Assembly (NCBI GenBank): GCA_033439765.1
Contig: JAULSN010000005.1
Location: forward strand, 1,999,001 to 2,063,000
DNA length: 64,000 nucleotides
From: Lasiosphaeria ovina
Taxonomy: Eukaryota > Ascomycota > Sordariomycetes > Sordariales > Lasiosphaeriaceae
Direction: 5' to 3'
Both the position numbers and the translations under genes were made by a program. Positions within the stretch are counted from its first letter, which is position 1. Each line of letters begins with the position of its first letter. The notes beneath the pieces were generated by a model. It saw only the letters and a list, made by a program, of their open reading frames with translations. It searched no databases and was not told where the DNA came from. Below are positions 1 through 11,145 of the stretch, piece after piece.

Positions 1-952
1 ATTGTACGATACTGGATTTGTTGTCTCATCGCGGGTGATGGTGATTGACTGCCGTTTCACTGGGTTGAGAACACCATTCTGCTGCGATACAGCAGCAGCC
101 CGACTCCGCGTAATCCTTCCTTGTGGACTCGAGATTTCTTCCTCCCATTTCTCTAGTAAAATGTGGTGTTGCTGGTCGTCAAATTTCGCCAGAATGACAA
201 TCTTAACCTGGTGGTTTGATGCCTGAAACCACCACTCCATATCCTTGTGAAGCTCAGGTAATGTTTCGGAATATCCAGACTCAATGACTAGTGTTGGCCA
301 TTTACCTGCTCCTACACGTTCCGGCCGTGGACCGCCTGCCGAATCGCCTTGACTGCCACCTCCTCCAGGATGACCTTGTACTGCTCGAAATAAAGCTGAC
401 CCAATATCTTTCCAACTTTGCTTCGTACTATTTAGGACAAGCTGGTCACGGTACCCCATATAAAGTCCTAGGTGAAGGGCCTCGTGTATATCAGTTAGGA
501 TCGTGATGATCAAGATCTGGGAATTACTATCGTAGCGGCGAAAACGGAACTTGGGGCGTCGCGTCTCTTGCTCACGCTCGATTTCGGTGAATTGATTAGG
601 AGAGACATCTAAATAATTAGTATATTATATAGAAATAAGAGGGTAATATCATACTTGTGACGGCAAGGAAATCCCCAGTAGTGGAATTAATGGTATTGAA
701 GAGATCTTGCGTATTAGTGAATCGCACGGTCGGGGGATCGCTATCTTTCGGGGGATCGCGATCCTTTGTCGACGTAACTGAAGAAAGTATGGTAGACGCC
801 GACGAGACTGCCGATGAGGCCGATACCGACGAAGCAGACACCGACGGAGATGTCGTCGACCTCGATATGATTGCCGCCATGGCGAAGCGTTGAAGTTTGA
901 AGTTGGGATCTGTGAGATGCTGGAAGAAGCCACTGGAGGGGTACGTGCTCAA
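1..952 (-). CDS. Partial gene of an expanded uncharacterised fungal family (3' end beyond the window)
   Basis: The start codon is at 952. Exon 1 is 655-952; a 46-nt GT-AG intron (609-654) joins to exon 2 (608 to the edge), which stays open to base 1. The first ~60 residues are Ser/Thr/Val-rich low complexity. After the splice the protein reads EIEREQETRRPKFRFRRYD, then LTDIHEALHLGLYMGYRDQL, a Gly-rich HPGGGGSQGDSAGG linker, PTLVIESGYSETLPELHKDM, WWFQASNHQVKIVILAKF, and ends near SITITRDETTNPVSYN. I recognise these blocks as a family present in many divergent copies per genome in Pezizomycotina and annotated only as hypothetical. The 'LVIE-G-S ... VKIVILAKF' spacing resembles a PD-(D/E)XK nuclease-like core, but that is inference. 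About 300 residues are visible; the C-terminus is missing. The product is not functionally assigned. Confidence 0.72.
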
Positions 953-2192
953 GAAAATGGCGGGGCCATACTAGTCACGGGGAATGGCCGCGCTAATAAA
1001 CCAAATGAGGAGAGTTGGGGGAGGGCGCCTTTCCCGGAACGTGCAGCACCGTGTTCTATAATACTTTATTAATATTCACCTAGTGGAATGCCACATGCAA
1101 CAGAAATGCAACAGAGCAAGAAAGGGCCGCGGTTGGTCGACATTACCTAGTACACAGCTCAGGTTCCCCGCAGTCAAGGTGAGGAAGGATGACGACGTGC
1201 GGTACTGAATTGGGGGAGGGCGGGAACCAGTGATGCAAGAGATAATGGAGAACCTGTAGATAGACACACCGGCGAGGAAACCCCTTTAAGAGGTGTTTTT
1301 TGGAGAAGAGACAGGCCAGTAACAAGTTCTAATGTCTTAGCGGAAATCTTGAAGATCTTATCGGCGACAACAAGAATCATTTGCGTCTGTGAACTCAAAG
1401 GCAATTTGTATCAAAGGTCAAAACTTCGCATTGTATCATGAGTGACCAACAGTCACGAGAAGTCACTGGCGTAAACCCATCGGAACGCTAAATATCCATC
1501 ATGGTAGACGACGACGGATAATTGGGCTTGCGCTTCGGTGCTCGCCCGGCGATACGGTCGGGTTGAGTCTGTGCTGCGCTTCTGCAAACACCATTCCAAA
1601 TCCACGGCAATTAGTATCGTGGTGCAGCCTTGAAAGACTCTTAGAAAGACTTGACAGCGAGTCGAAGTCGCTGAAAAGAATCCAAAGCCGCCGCCCTGGG
1701 TCAACTGCTATTAGGTATGCGTACTGTACTAATTAAGCGCGAAGAGAAATAGAAACGTCAAGCATGAGAAATACGCAGAGAGCAACATGCTTATCACTCA
1801 GCTCGCCGCGTGGGGATACCAGCCGGCAACAAATAAAACAAAGATGAAATTTGCGGGTTATCATTCATGAAAGGCGACGATGCTGGGCAGATGCTGCCCA
1901 CAAACTAAGCCGACTGCTCTTTCGGGAGAGCTTAGCCCCTGTCGGCGCGCAACGATTGGCTCGGGCGTTTCCGGGCAGCTGCCAACACTGGGGCGATGCA
2001 GCCGGCTGGGCGTTAGGTGGTTCCTCCCCCAATTGAGCGAAGCAGCACTTGGATCGAGCGTCATTTCGCGAGCGAAAAGTGAGACAGCAAGCAGAGCAGG
2101 TACAGCCGGCCAACACAACCTGAACTTTTTGCTCACCTCCGACCGCCTCGCATCGCTCTCGCGCCCAGTATCCCGAGAGCCATCCGCCCGTC
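953..2192. other. Intergenic region upstream of LSC2
   Basis: No supported gene. This is a divergent spacer between the left-edge gene (-) and LSC2 (+). The first ~850 bases are of mixed composition with short random ORFs on both strands. The last ~350 bases are GC-rich and should contain the LSC2 promoter and 5' leader; no clear TATA box was seen. Confidence 0.6.
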
Positions 2193-3782
2193 ATGTTTAA
2201 GCTCGGCCGCAATCGCGCATTGGCTTCGGCCTTTGCTGCCCCTAGGGTTCGTTCGTTCGTTCTGCCGTTGGGCCTGTCCCCATCCCATCAGGACGCCACG
2301 TTTCTCTCCTGCCGTGCGCGACAAATGCGAAACTAACCTCTTCCTTTTTCTCTACAGCTCACACCTCCCATCAGAGTGCCGGGGTTTGCGCAACAACGGA
2401 GAGCCCTGAGCATCCACGAGTACCTCTCGGCCGATCTTCTCACCCGGGTAGGTTTGGACGCTGGCTTTGCGTACTCCTCCCCCTTGTCCCGTTCGCCCGC
2501 GCTGACCTATGTTCGAAACCCTACAGTATGGCATCGACGTCCCCAAGGGCTCCGTCGCCCACACTGCCGCCGAGGCCGAGGCCGTTGCGAGGAGTATCGG
2601 CACCGATGATATGGTGATCAAGGCTCAGGTCCTGGCCGGCGGCCGTGGAAAGGGCTCGTTCGATAACGGCCTCAAGGGCGGCGTCCGTGTCATCTACTCT
2701 CCCACCGAGGCCAAGATGTTTGCCGACCAGATGATTGGCCACAAGCTCGTCACCAAGCAGACTGGCGCTGGTGGCCGCCTCTGCAACGCCGTCTACATCG
2801 TCGAGCGCAAGTTTGCCCGTCGCGAGTTCTACCTCGCGATCCTTATGGACCGCGGCTCGCAGGGCCCCGTCATCGTCTCGTCGTCGCAGGGCGGTATGGA
2901 CATTGAGGGTGTCGCCAAGGAGAACCCCGAGGCCATCACGACCACCTACATTGACATCAACGTGGGCGTGACCGACGAGGTTGCGCGCTCCATTGCCACC
3001 AACCTGGGCTTCAGCGAGCAGTGCATCGAGGAGGCCAAGGACACGATCCAGAAGCTGTACAAGATCTTCCTCGACAAGGATGCCACCCAGATCGAAATCA
3101 ACCCGCTCTCCGAGACGTCGGACCACAAGGTCATGTGCATGGACGCCAAGTTCGGGTTCGACGACAATGCCGATTTCCGCCAGAAGGAGGTGTTTGAGTG
3201 GCGCGACACAACACAGGAGGATGCCGAGGAGGTGCGCGCCGCCCAGTCGGGGCTTAACTTCATCAAGCTCGACGGCGATATTGGCTGCCTGGTCAACGGC
3301 GCCGGACTTGCCATGGCCACCATGGACATTATCAAGCTCAACGGCGGCCAGCCGGCCAACTTCCTCGACGTTGGTGGCGGTGCCACGCCGGCGGCCATCA
3401 AGGAGGCTTTCGAGCTCATCACGAGCGACCAAAAGGTGACGGCCATCTTCGTCAACATCTTTGGCGGCATTGTGCGGTGCGACGCCATTGCCAACGGCCT
3501 AATCCAGACGGTCAAGACGCTCAACCTCAAGATTCCCATCATCGCCCGTCTGCAGGGCACCAACATGGAGCAGGCCCACCAGATTATCAACGACTCGGGC
3601 TTGAAGATCTTCTCCATCGATGACTTGCAGAACGCGGCCGAGAAGGCCGTGCAACTGTCCAAGGTCGTCAAGATGGGTAAGTCTATATCTCTCTACACAC
3701 TTCACAGAGCATCCGTAAACTAACATGTGACTTTCCAGCTCGCGATATTGATGTTGGCGTCGAGTTTACTCTCGGGATCTAA
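2193..3782 (+). CDS. LSC2: Succinyl-CoA ligase (ADP-forming) beta subunit, mitochondrial
   Basis: Beta subunit of the TCA-cycle enzyme that converts succinyl-CoA to succinate with substrate-level nucleotide phosphorylation, acting in the mitochondrial matrix with an LSC1 alpha subunit. Exons are 2193-2246, 2358-2447, 2527-3676 and 3739-3782, giving 445 aa, the usual fungal length. The first ~35 residues (MFKLGRNRALASAFAAPR...) are basic and hydroxylated without acids, as in a mitochondrial presequence. Mature-type sequence begins at RALSIHEYLSADLLTRYGI. The ATP-grasp domain (about residues 40-245) contains KAQVLAGGRGKG and the metal-binding IEINPLSET. The C-terminal ligase domain contains FLDVGGGATPAAIKEAF and FGGIVRCDAIANGLI. 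The last exon supplies ARDIDVGVEFTLGI and the stop. Intron 1 uses a weaker donor (GTTCGT); the others are canonical. The large antisense frame over exon 3 is a codon-bias shadow. Confidence 0.96.
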
Positions 3783-5444
3783 TGGGGATGTCTGTCTTTT
3801 ATTTTGGTCTAGAAGGGAGGGAAAGAAAGGGGACATGTAATAGACTGGCGGGCTCTCTGGGGGACTGACACTCGGGACGGGGGGGTGCATTCTTTCCTCC
3901 CCCATTGTACTACCTTTTTTTTTTTACAAAGCAAGCGACGACACATTACATACCAAATACCTGCCTGTCTGTTTTGCTTGTATGTATGGCATGTCTTGTA
4001 GTCGGGCCCCCTGCCTCCGCTTCCTTTTTTTCATGGGTGTCATTTTTTCTGGCAAAGCCTGCGTGCTTTCTCTCTCTCTATCTCTGCATTGCGTGTGTAT
4101 AATCAAAGCGAGCTGCGCTACTAGTACCTAGATAGATAGACCGTTGGATGGGCAAATTGCACAAATGTTTCCTTTTTTCAGTCTGTCTTTTGCTGTGTGG
4201 ACTTGGATATGGATGTCCTTTTCTGGACCTACTTTTACATCCGAGCTGTCTTCCAAGTTTTGGGCCGCCCACCGAAGTTGAAGTCAGAAGGACGCCTTCA
4301 TGAGTCAGCTGGAGCTGCGTTTGAGGTTGTCTACGGAATATTGTTTTGGCTTTTTTTGTAAATAAGGTAAGGTAGGTTATCCGGTTGTCCGCGTGATCCG
4401 GCGACGTTGCTGCATAGGCCGTAGGGGATCCAGTTAACTATTTAATGGGTCTTGGAATACGCCCTTCTCGCGACATTCACTCGTGTCGCGGGATTATCAT
4501 ACATGCAACATGTAACATGTTCTCGCGGCTTTTGTCGTGCCGCGAAGCATGTTGCTAATCTTTTCGCAACTTTTAGATTCTGTAATCTCGGTGGGATGGG
4601 AGGAGATATCATTGTCCGCGGCTCCGCGCAGAGTGTGCGGGTTTATGTCGGTATTCAAACTCCTTCTCGTGCCTACAAGGCGACGCCCATCCATCCCGTC
4701 ACGGGACTCGAGACCGAGGAAGTTGACTGAGGTGTGCACGACGTCCAAGTCGCGGTTGCTGTTGGGGGCCCGTTGTGCAACGGCGGGCCGATATTATATA
4801 GAGAACCTTACGCATCTGGGGGCCCCAACGCAACCCGCCCAGTTGGGAAAGTTACGTTTTTGGGCATGTACAGAGTACTACTTGCATTACACGAATGCCA
4901 GTAAGCGGAAGGTGGGATATTTTTGGAGAAGGATGGAGGAGGTGAGGTGGGGTTGGGAAGATCTTCGGAAACGGCATGCTACTTACGTACCTTCTGTAAA
5001 TTGCATGTAGGTTTCTACATAGCGTATAGGCATTTTATATTAACACCATCTTGTATCTGGACCCCGTCAGACCTTCGGATCCCGAGGCAAATCCTGACTT
5101 CCTGGCTTCCCGTGGGATCACACGCCCTGGCTTGACCGCCAAGCCAGCCAGCCCTACGGTGCTACACTACCCTTTACTCACGCCACACGCACCGCAACTT
5201 GGATCGGTCATACGACTGAACGCTTGTCATAGGTACCCGCGCTCGTTGGTTATGGAAACAGTGCCTAGCCAATCCAAGCCGGCAAGCACGAGCGAGCGCG
5301 ATGTCTGTCGAGATAAGGCGGGCAATGGAGGCTTGGCTCGATGCAGAAGCCGTTCAGCTAGCTGTGCCTGCCTGACACCATTTGGCCAGACGCATGAAAA
5401 GGGCTGGCCTTGGCGCCGCTTGTTGGCCGATAGCTGGAGGGGGA
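3783..5444. other. Intergenic region downstream of LSC2
   Basis: Pyrimidine-rich and T-tract sequence at about 3790-4230 is consistent with the LSC2 3' UTR and polyadenylation zone. I saw no conserved coding sequence in the rest, only short overlapping random ORFs at 4450-5450. Confidence 0.55.
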
Positions 5445-5450
5445 TATAAA
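5445..5450 (+). promoter_or_regulatory. Candidate TATA box
   Basis: The sequence TATAAA lies in a GC-rich context and is followed by a pyrimidine-rich leader. It sits 284 bases before the ATG of the 79-residue ORF at 5734. The position would suit a transcription start near 5475. It is a weak call on its own. Confidence 0.35.
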
Positions 5451-5733
5451 GTGTAAGTGGCTGCCATTCGCAGCGTGACCAGTCGCTCCTGCCCTCGGTG
5501 TACTTGCAGTTTTGTCTTTCTGCTCCTCGTTCGGTCCTTCTACATACATACCCTCTCACTTACAAATTCCGGGCGGGATACATATACCTATACGTATCGT
5601 ATCGTGAGCGTCGTCATACCCACACCGCCCACTCACCGGACAGAGCTGCCAAGCCATCTCGCCTCCTCCTTCCGAGGGAGAAAGAAAGCCAAGACATCTA
5701 GATCTCGCCAGCAGAATTGGGCCAAAAACAGAC

Positions 5734-5973
5734 ATGGCCCACTCAGCCATCTGCCCCTGCTCGACCTGCTTCCAGGCCACTGCGCAGACATATTATCTCC
5801 AGCAGCCGGCGACGCCGCTACAGCTCGTGCCAAAGAACAGAAAGGGCCTCCGTACCGGCGAGAGTAGCGTGCAGAGCAGGCTCCGGCGCATCGACAGCAT
5901 GGCTTCCGACTTGGTGCCCCTCTACTCGGCAACAACGCAGCAAGACTCGCATGTTTCTGGGCAGGCTAAATAG
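5734..5973 (+). CDS. Possible small orphan protein (79 aa)
   Basis: An intronless 79-codon frame starting MAHSAICPCSTCFQATAQTY. Its ATG has a favourable context (CAGACATGG), and it lies downstream of a TATA-like element and a CT-rich leader that looks transcribed. The protein has an N-terminal Cys cluster (CPCSTC) and no signal peptide, membrane segment or domain that I recognise. Frames of this size occur by chance, and the segment could equally be a non-coding transcript. There is no functional inference. Confidence 0.3.
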   Translation: MAHSAICPCSTCFQATAQTYYLQQPATPLQLVPKNRKGLRTGESSVQSRLRRIDSMASDLVPLYSATTQQDSHVSGQAK

Positions 5974-7271
5974 GGGCAGCTCAATCGCCGCGGTGCCTAC
6001 TATCGTGTCTCTGTTTTTTCTTCCTCCCGGTGGGCTGCTCGGGGGCGGGAGGGGAGTACCTAATGGACTGCAGCGAGAAACGGGGATTTTGGGTTCTGGG
6101 CTACTCGAGTTTCTCGAACTAGGTAGCCTCGACTTGGCCGGAGGAGAGTGCTCTTGCTTGTCTGGGTTCTGGAGGCAGCGTCGGGAGTTGGTTTCTTATT
6201 CTGGAGCCTCTGGGGTCACGGCCTACCCAGGTAGTTGGAGAGTCTAGACACAACTGGGCATGTTTTGCTTTCCTCTAGTTTGCCACAATTGCCATTTTCT
6301 GTGACCGCGATAGCATGTTGTCAAGTTAGATGCCCATTTTGGTTTGCGCAACGGCAGGATAGCTTACATCGAGAAAGCAAGCGGTCACTTCAAGCCTGGA
6401 AGACAATCATTATGTGGCAACACTATAGGTATAAATAATAAGAAATATCGCAAGTAAAGACCAAGGAGTAAACTTTCCCATGTCAACGGGTCTTCTAGAT
6501 GTTGATTTTATTCCATTGGACAGTATCAGGTACATGTCTATTATCTCATGTGAGAAACCTCCGGTCAACCACATATTCTATTTTCTCGCCGCTATAGTCA
6601 ACTCTGGCTTCTTGTGTCTCGTGAGAGCAGGAGATTGCTGGGTTTGGTATTTTGGTCTACTACTCCGTGGTTGTGGGCATGATATATATCGACGTGACTA
6701 TGATATATTATTCATGTCTCCTATAATCGTGAGTGTCATCGACTCGACTCGCGGAGTAACCATCTGGCCAGAAGCAACTGAACAAGAGCCACGGCCGTGT
6801 CCAATTGGTAGTAATTGGTTAACAATAGAGATGTGTCTTGGGCGTGAGTTAGTCGTCACGGGGTCATTTCAGGGGCATATATACAACGCCTTTGTTCTTG
6901 AACAGCCTGGCTCAGGGTTGAACTTCAATTACCAGCACAACATCAAACCAGTTCCTAGCACACACCTCCACTACCACACCTCGAAACATTTATGCTATTC
7001 CAGGGCGACTCCGAGCCCACAAATTACGTGTCAGACAACTTTCATATCTGAGACTAAAGCTTACTGGTGCGTTTGCTGCACTTTGTTCTGCAAAACGTGA
7101 GTAACAAAACTCCCGACACATTCAACTCGCTACATCCTCAATTAAGAGCCAGCACGGCTGTTCACGCGACATAGTTTGCCGCAACTATTATACCGGGGCT
7201 GAATCAAAACAGTAGCAGAGAATAGGACAGTAGTTAAGTTAAGACTGACATACGACCCAAATCTCCTCCGG
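5974..7271. other. Intergenic region
   Basis: AT-richer spacer. The longest frame (6480-7100, +) looks like chance: it has no domain, its composition resembles non-coding sequence, and it has no promoter or Kozak-like signal. I see no repeat or RNA gene. Confidence 0.5.
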
Positions 7272-7278
7272 TATAAAA
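7272..7278 (+). promoter_or_regulatory. TATA box of the 7493 gene
   Basis: TATAAAA followed by a GC-rich segment, about 90 bases before a canonical 5'-UTR intron donor and 215 bases before the ATG at 7493. Together with that intron it supports a real transcription unit. Confidence 0.6.
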
Positions 7279-7363
7279 GCGCGCTGCCCGACCGACCAAG
7301 CTGAATCGAGCAGCTTCCGGCTTATTCGCAAAGCGACAACTTGCAAAGGTTTACGACCAGAGA

Positions 7364-7456
7364 GTAAGTTTTCCGTGCTCAAGCAAAGCTTGCAATTTCT
7401 ATTTGCCTTCCCCAAAGCTTCAGTTAGTCACGCTCGACTAACAAGCCTGACCACAG
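7364..7456 (+). other. Predicted 5'-UTR intron
   Basis: A GTAAGT donor at 7364 and a CACAG acceptor ending at 7456, preceded by CTGACC as a branch-like site. The 93-nt intron sits between the TATA box at 7272 and the ATG at 7493. Confidence 0.55.
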
Positions 7457-7492
7457 ACACCTCCTTTTCCCGAAGAAGAGGAATCCGACAAG

Positions 7493-8155
7493 ATGGCGCC
7501 GGGAGAGCCCAGATGGCTGAGAGCGCCGAGACAGGTGACGTTGGGGGATTATTTCCCGCCAGAGTTTCGCAATGATCCCACTCCCGCCGCGGCCACGTCC
7601 CGAGCGGAGGAGCCTGCCGCTGAGCGCGGCCCTGAGGAGAAAGCCGGCGCGGCAACTGAGCCCGGCCCGGAGAATGTCAATGACACTGATGAACTTCAGA
7701 TAACCTTCGACCAGATTTTCGCGAACGGCACTCGCCTCGGACTGGCCTCCTCGCCGTTCTTTCCCAATACCGCAGCCGACTTCGCCAAACTCCAAGTCGA
7801 GACTATGGAGGCTGAGGCAACAAAACTCAAGGCCAAGCTGGCCAACATGGAAGCCAACATCGCGGCGAAGAAAGATGCCGCCTCCTCTCTCGATGACGTC
7901 CCGGCCGACACGAAGCTTACGTCATGCATGAACAGCCAACTCCCTCAGGACGGACGGTCGGCCGTTCTGAGCATCCCACTCTTGATCTGGTCGCGGCCCG
8001 ACAGCATGGCCGCGTCCGAGCTCATTGACTGGCCGCCGCTCTCGCAGCTTGGCGGCGGCGTTAATGTTCGCGAGCCGGTCGAGAAGATTGAGTGGAGCCA
8101 GATCCCCCCGGCCATCCGAGACTTTCTGGAGAGCATCGACGAAGAGCTCAACTAA
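7493..8155 (+). CDS. Hypothetical protein, 220 aa, with short coiled coil
   Basis: A single coding exon starting MAPGEPRWLRAPRQVTLGDY with a good initiation context (AAGATGG), behind a TATA box and a probable 5'-UTR intron. Residues 25-60 are Ala/Glu/Pro-rich and probably disordered. Residues ~100-128 (KLQVETMEAEATKLKAKLAN onward) form a short heptad-like coiled coil. The C-terminal third contains ELIDWPPLSQLGGGV and ends in an acidic helix, IRDFLESIDEELN. There is no signal peptide or membrane segment. I do not recognise the family; it may be restricted to close relatives. No function is proposed. Confidence 0.6.
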   Translation: MAPGEPRWLRAPRQVTLGDYFPPEFRNDPTPAAATSRAEEPAAERGPEEKAGAATEPGPENVNDTDELQITFDQIFANGTRLGLASSPFFPNTAADFAKLQVETMEAEATKLKAKLANMEANIAAKKDAASSLDDVPADTKLTSCMNSQLPQDGRSAVLSIPLLIWSRPDSMAASELIDWPPLSQLGGGVNVREPVEKIEWSQIPPAIRDFLESIDEELN

Positions 8156-11145
8156 ACGTTAGTGGCTGTGATAGAGACGACGACAACAGTCAAGTCTTTA
8201 TCGATGAGTAGACCGCTTTGCTTCCGCCCTCGGGTCACTTGACCAAGGTTCATCAAGAATCTTTTTTTCTTTTTTCTCCCGTCCTTTCTCTTCACCGCCC
8301 CCCCCCCCTCCCCTTCCCTTAACCCCCTCTGTCCCCACTTACGGGAAAACAAAACATAGGGGCTCGAGTGAACTTTACATTCATGCATCCATAACAGACC
8401 ACCCACAATCCCCCGATAATCACAATTACTATAGGAATAGCGAATTTGTAATTTTCACCAGACCAATGAATCCATTCTGACGAACCCGAAGTGAAGTATC
8501 GCCCACGTCAGCAAGTACCTTGTATTTGCTGGGGCGGAAGTAAATGTCACACCAACATGACAGGAAGGACAGAGGACCTCCTTCAGCCATAGCATAGCTA
8601 GCCTTTCCCCCCTTTTTTAGTCTTTAAATATGATTTATTTCGCTCTTGAGTGACTCCATAGGTGACATGATCGGATAGGAGGGCTGGCTAGGTAGCTTGT
8701 AACGAGGTCTCCTAGAAAAGGCAAACAAAGTGAACTCATTCGGGGTTCATCTCATCCAAGAGCTTTTCTTCTGCTTATTTATCCCCGTTTGGATGGTTGC
8801 GTGCCTTGGCATCTGCGGCACGTCGCCGTCTTGAACCAAGCCAAGGTCAGACGATCAGTGACCAACAGCATGAATAAGCTGTATTTTGCCAGGTAGGTAG
8901 TTAGGTAGTTGCACTCAGTGACAAGATAATAGCTGTTGCCTAGCAAGCGTGCGAAAAGGTGGTATCGAGGGTTGTGACTTTCTTCCTCACGACTTCGCGA
9001 GTTGGCTGAAAAGTGAAAGGCGAAAGTAGACTCGATCTTGAAAGCAGACTCGAGAGGATAAGAAAAAAGTTTCTATCGTTTCGCCAAACCTCATTTCCGG
9101 CATTGTATGCTCGGGACCAGGCACGCAGTCTTATTACCTCTTAAAGGCTTTGGCTTGGCCGGCACAAAAGAGCATGAAACCCATCTCACTATTTGTCTCT
9201 GCTCGCAAGAGGCTAAATGGAGGTTGCGGCTAGCCTCAACAAAGTTGGGTGGCTTTCGGGAGTCTGTGAGTCTGCGAATGGCAGATCATGGCATGCACAT
9301 CTCGAGGATCCCGCGCCTCTGGGCAGGTGCACTCTCCCTGCACCGTCCTCCTTCATCTTGTTGCGGAACCTAAGGTAGACCGGAAAGGCGGAGTCGGGAA
9401 GCCGGCAGCAGCCCCTCAGCTGGGCCTTCACTGTCGGCCTGAATGGCCGCTGGAGTCGCGAGCAAGGCCGCGTTTTGCCGCAGAAAAAGAAGCATAAAAC
9501 AGAATCGGATGCAAAAGGCGGTCGGTCGCCAGCCCAAGACAGATGTTTCTTGACAGAGGGAGAGCCAGTGAGAGGGATGCAGGGTAGGATGAGGAGGGGG
9601 AGGGGATGATGGGTGGTGTGCAGACGACTGCAGAGCCGCAGGCACAGGCCGCGGCCGTTTGTCACAGGCCGGGAGGCAGGGCCGGGCACGGGGGCGGGGC
9701 AGGAATAACGTTACCTGCGAGGTACTTGCACATAGCCGAATCTCGGCGGCAGCTCGCCGCTGAAACCGCCTCGCGGTAAAGGTACCGCCGGGGTCGCGCT
9801 GGCCAACCCCTGCAACGTTTCGTTTCAAAAGTGAGCGCCGGTCGGTTCTTTGCTAAGTGGTGGCTTCCTTCTTTTTTTTATTTCATGTTTTTGAGCTCCA
9901 TTCCCCCTCGCTCGGGTTGTGCCTGCGAGCCAACCCTCTTGCATCCCAGTCAAAGGCAAAGGTGCAGCGGTGTCCAATTGATTGTTGGTGGTGGCGGCTG
10001 CTCCGGGTTCGAGAAGTAAGACATGAGAGGTGCGTAAGGTAATTACGAGAAAGGAGAGAACAATGGGATGCATCGAGGGGGATGCATGTTTTTCCTCTGG
10101 GCTGTCCTCGAGCCCCAAGTAAAAAAAAAAAGCCAAGCCCCCATTACTGTCCGTGGTTGGTCCGTTCAGGAGGGAATAGGGAAACATAAACCAGGGAAAA
10201 AAGGAGAGGGCCGCGACGGCTCGAAATTGGATTCTAATTTCTGTGATCCATGCCGTGGAACCCCCTTGTGCTTGGTAACTATTTTGAGTCCAGGTATTCG
10301 TTATGGGTACTAAATAGTAGGAACGGCCCGGGATACTCGTACGCGAGCGGGACTTTACGACGAGGCTGCCTCTCGATATCTGCTTGGAGTTGAGTTGAGT
10401 ACTTGGGTAGTCCGCGCCTTAGTTACAGAAGGCGCAGTCTGACGACATTCCTCCATTGCGCTCGGTTCCCATACAACCACGGATTACGTCTGGTGAGGTG
10501 GTGCAGAGGTGGTCGGTATTATACTCCTAAACATAAGGCGGCCGCTACGGGTGGGTCTTGCTGCTGGCCCCAGGCCCACAATCCATCTCACTGCCCGTCA
10601 AGAAGCGGAAACGCACACGCTGACAGCCACCTTTCAGGAGCTTCCCAGGTCCCATTCACAGCCCGGCCCCCGTTTTCAGCGGACCTATCCCGTACCTTGG
10701 TCGTTTCGTGAAGGGAAGCGCAAACGAACGACGTTATCTACTACGAACATTTCCTTTGCCCGGCTATACCAGCACCACCCGACGATTTACACGAACACCA
10801 CGACTTCCAGAGGTTTTACGACTGACACAAGTAGTTCTACGACGCCAGTCGACGCATGCCCGATTGCCTTGCACCTAAACTTCCACTACCCCCGCGGCCA
10901 AACGCGTAGACGTACAAAATAAAATAGCCCGCCGTCACACGCAAGCCAGTGCGCCTGCATACGCATCTCATCCATCACCCAAACTGCCCAATCCAGACGG
11001 TGCGCCCAGTCTTTCGCTGCACTTGGTCGGATCCCCGTTCCATGGCACTGTAGCTGCTCGTCTGTGAGCATCACAAGCCAACTCGTCTCGCGACCACATT
11101 TCCCGGCAGCTTAAACGGGCGAGGGCGGGCCCTGGGGGCGAAATT
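8156..11145. other. Long intergenic region and GYP5-type gene leader
   Basis: A 3-kb spacer without a supported gene. A T/C-rich stretch at 8260-8340 probably belongs to the 3' UTR of the 7493 gene. From about 10.4 kb the sequence is GC-rich with CT-rich runs and probably forms the promoter and 5' leader of the Rab-GAP gene. The minus-strand frames at 9213-9689 and 9370-9828 overlap each other in different frames and have no recognisable domain. Confidence 0.5.

Noticed and set aside
1453..1704. Minus-strand frame containing ILIAVDLEW, reminiscent of an RNase H-fold exonuclease motif
   Set aside because: Only 83 codons, with no second motif and no continuation through plausible introns.
2521..3432. 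303-codon minus-strand frame over LSC2
   Set aside because: Shadow of GC-biased codon use in LSC2; its Leu/Val/Asp/Gly-rich composition is the typical antisense artefact.
6480..7100. 206-codon plus-strand frame in the spacer before the 7493 gene
   Set aside because: No recognisable motif, no promoter or splice signals and spacer-like composition; likely chance.
9213..9828. Two overlapping minus-strand frames of about 155 codons
   Set aside because: They overlap in different phases, are Pro/Arg/Leu-rich, and have no homology I recognise.
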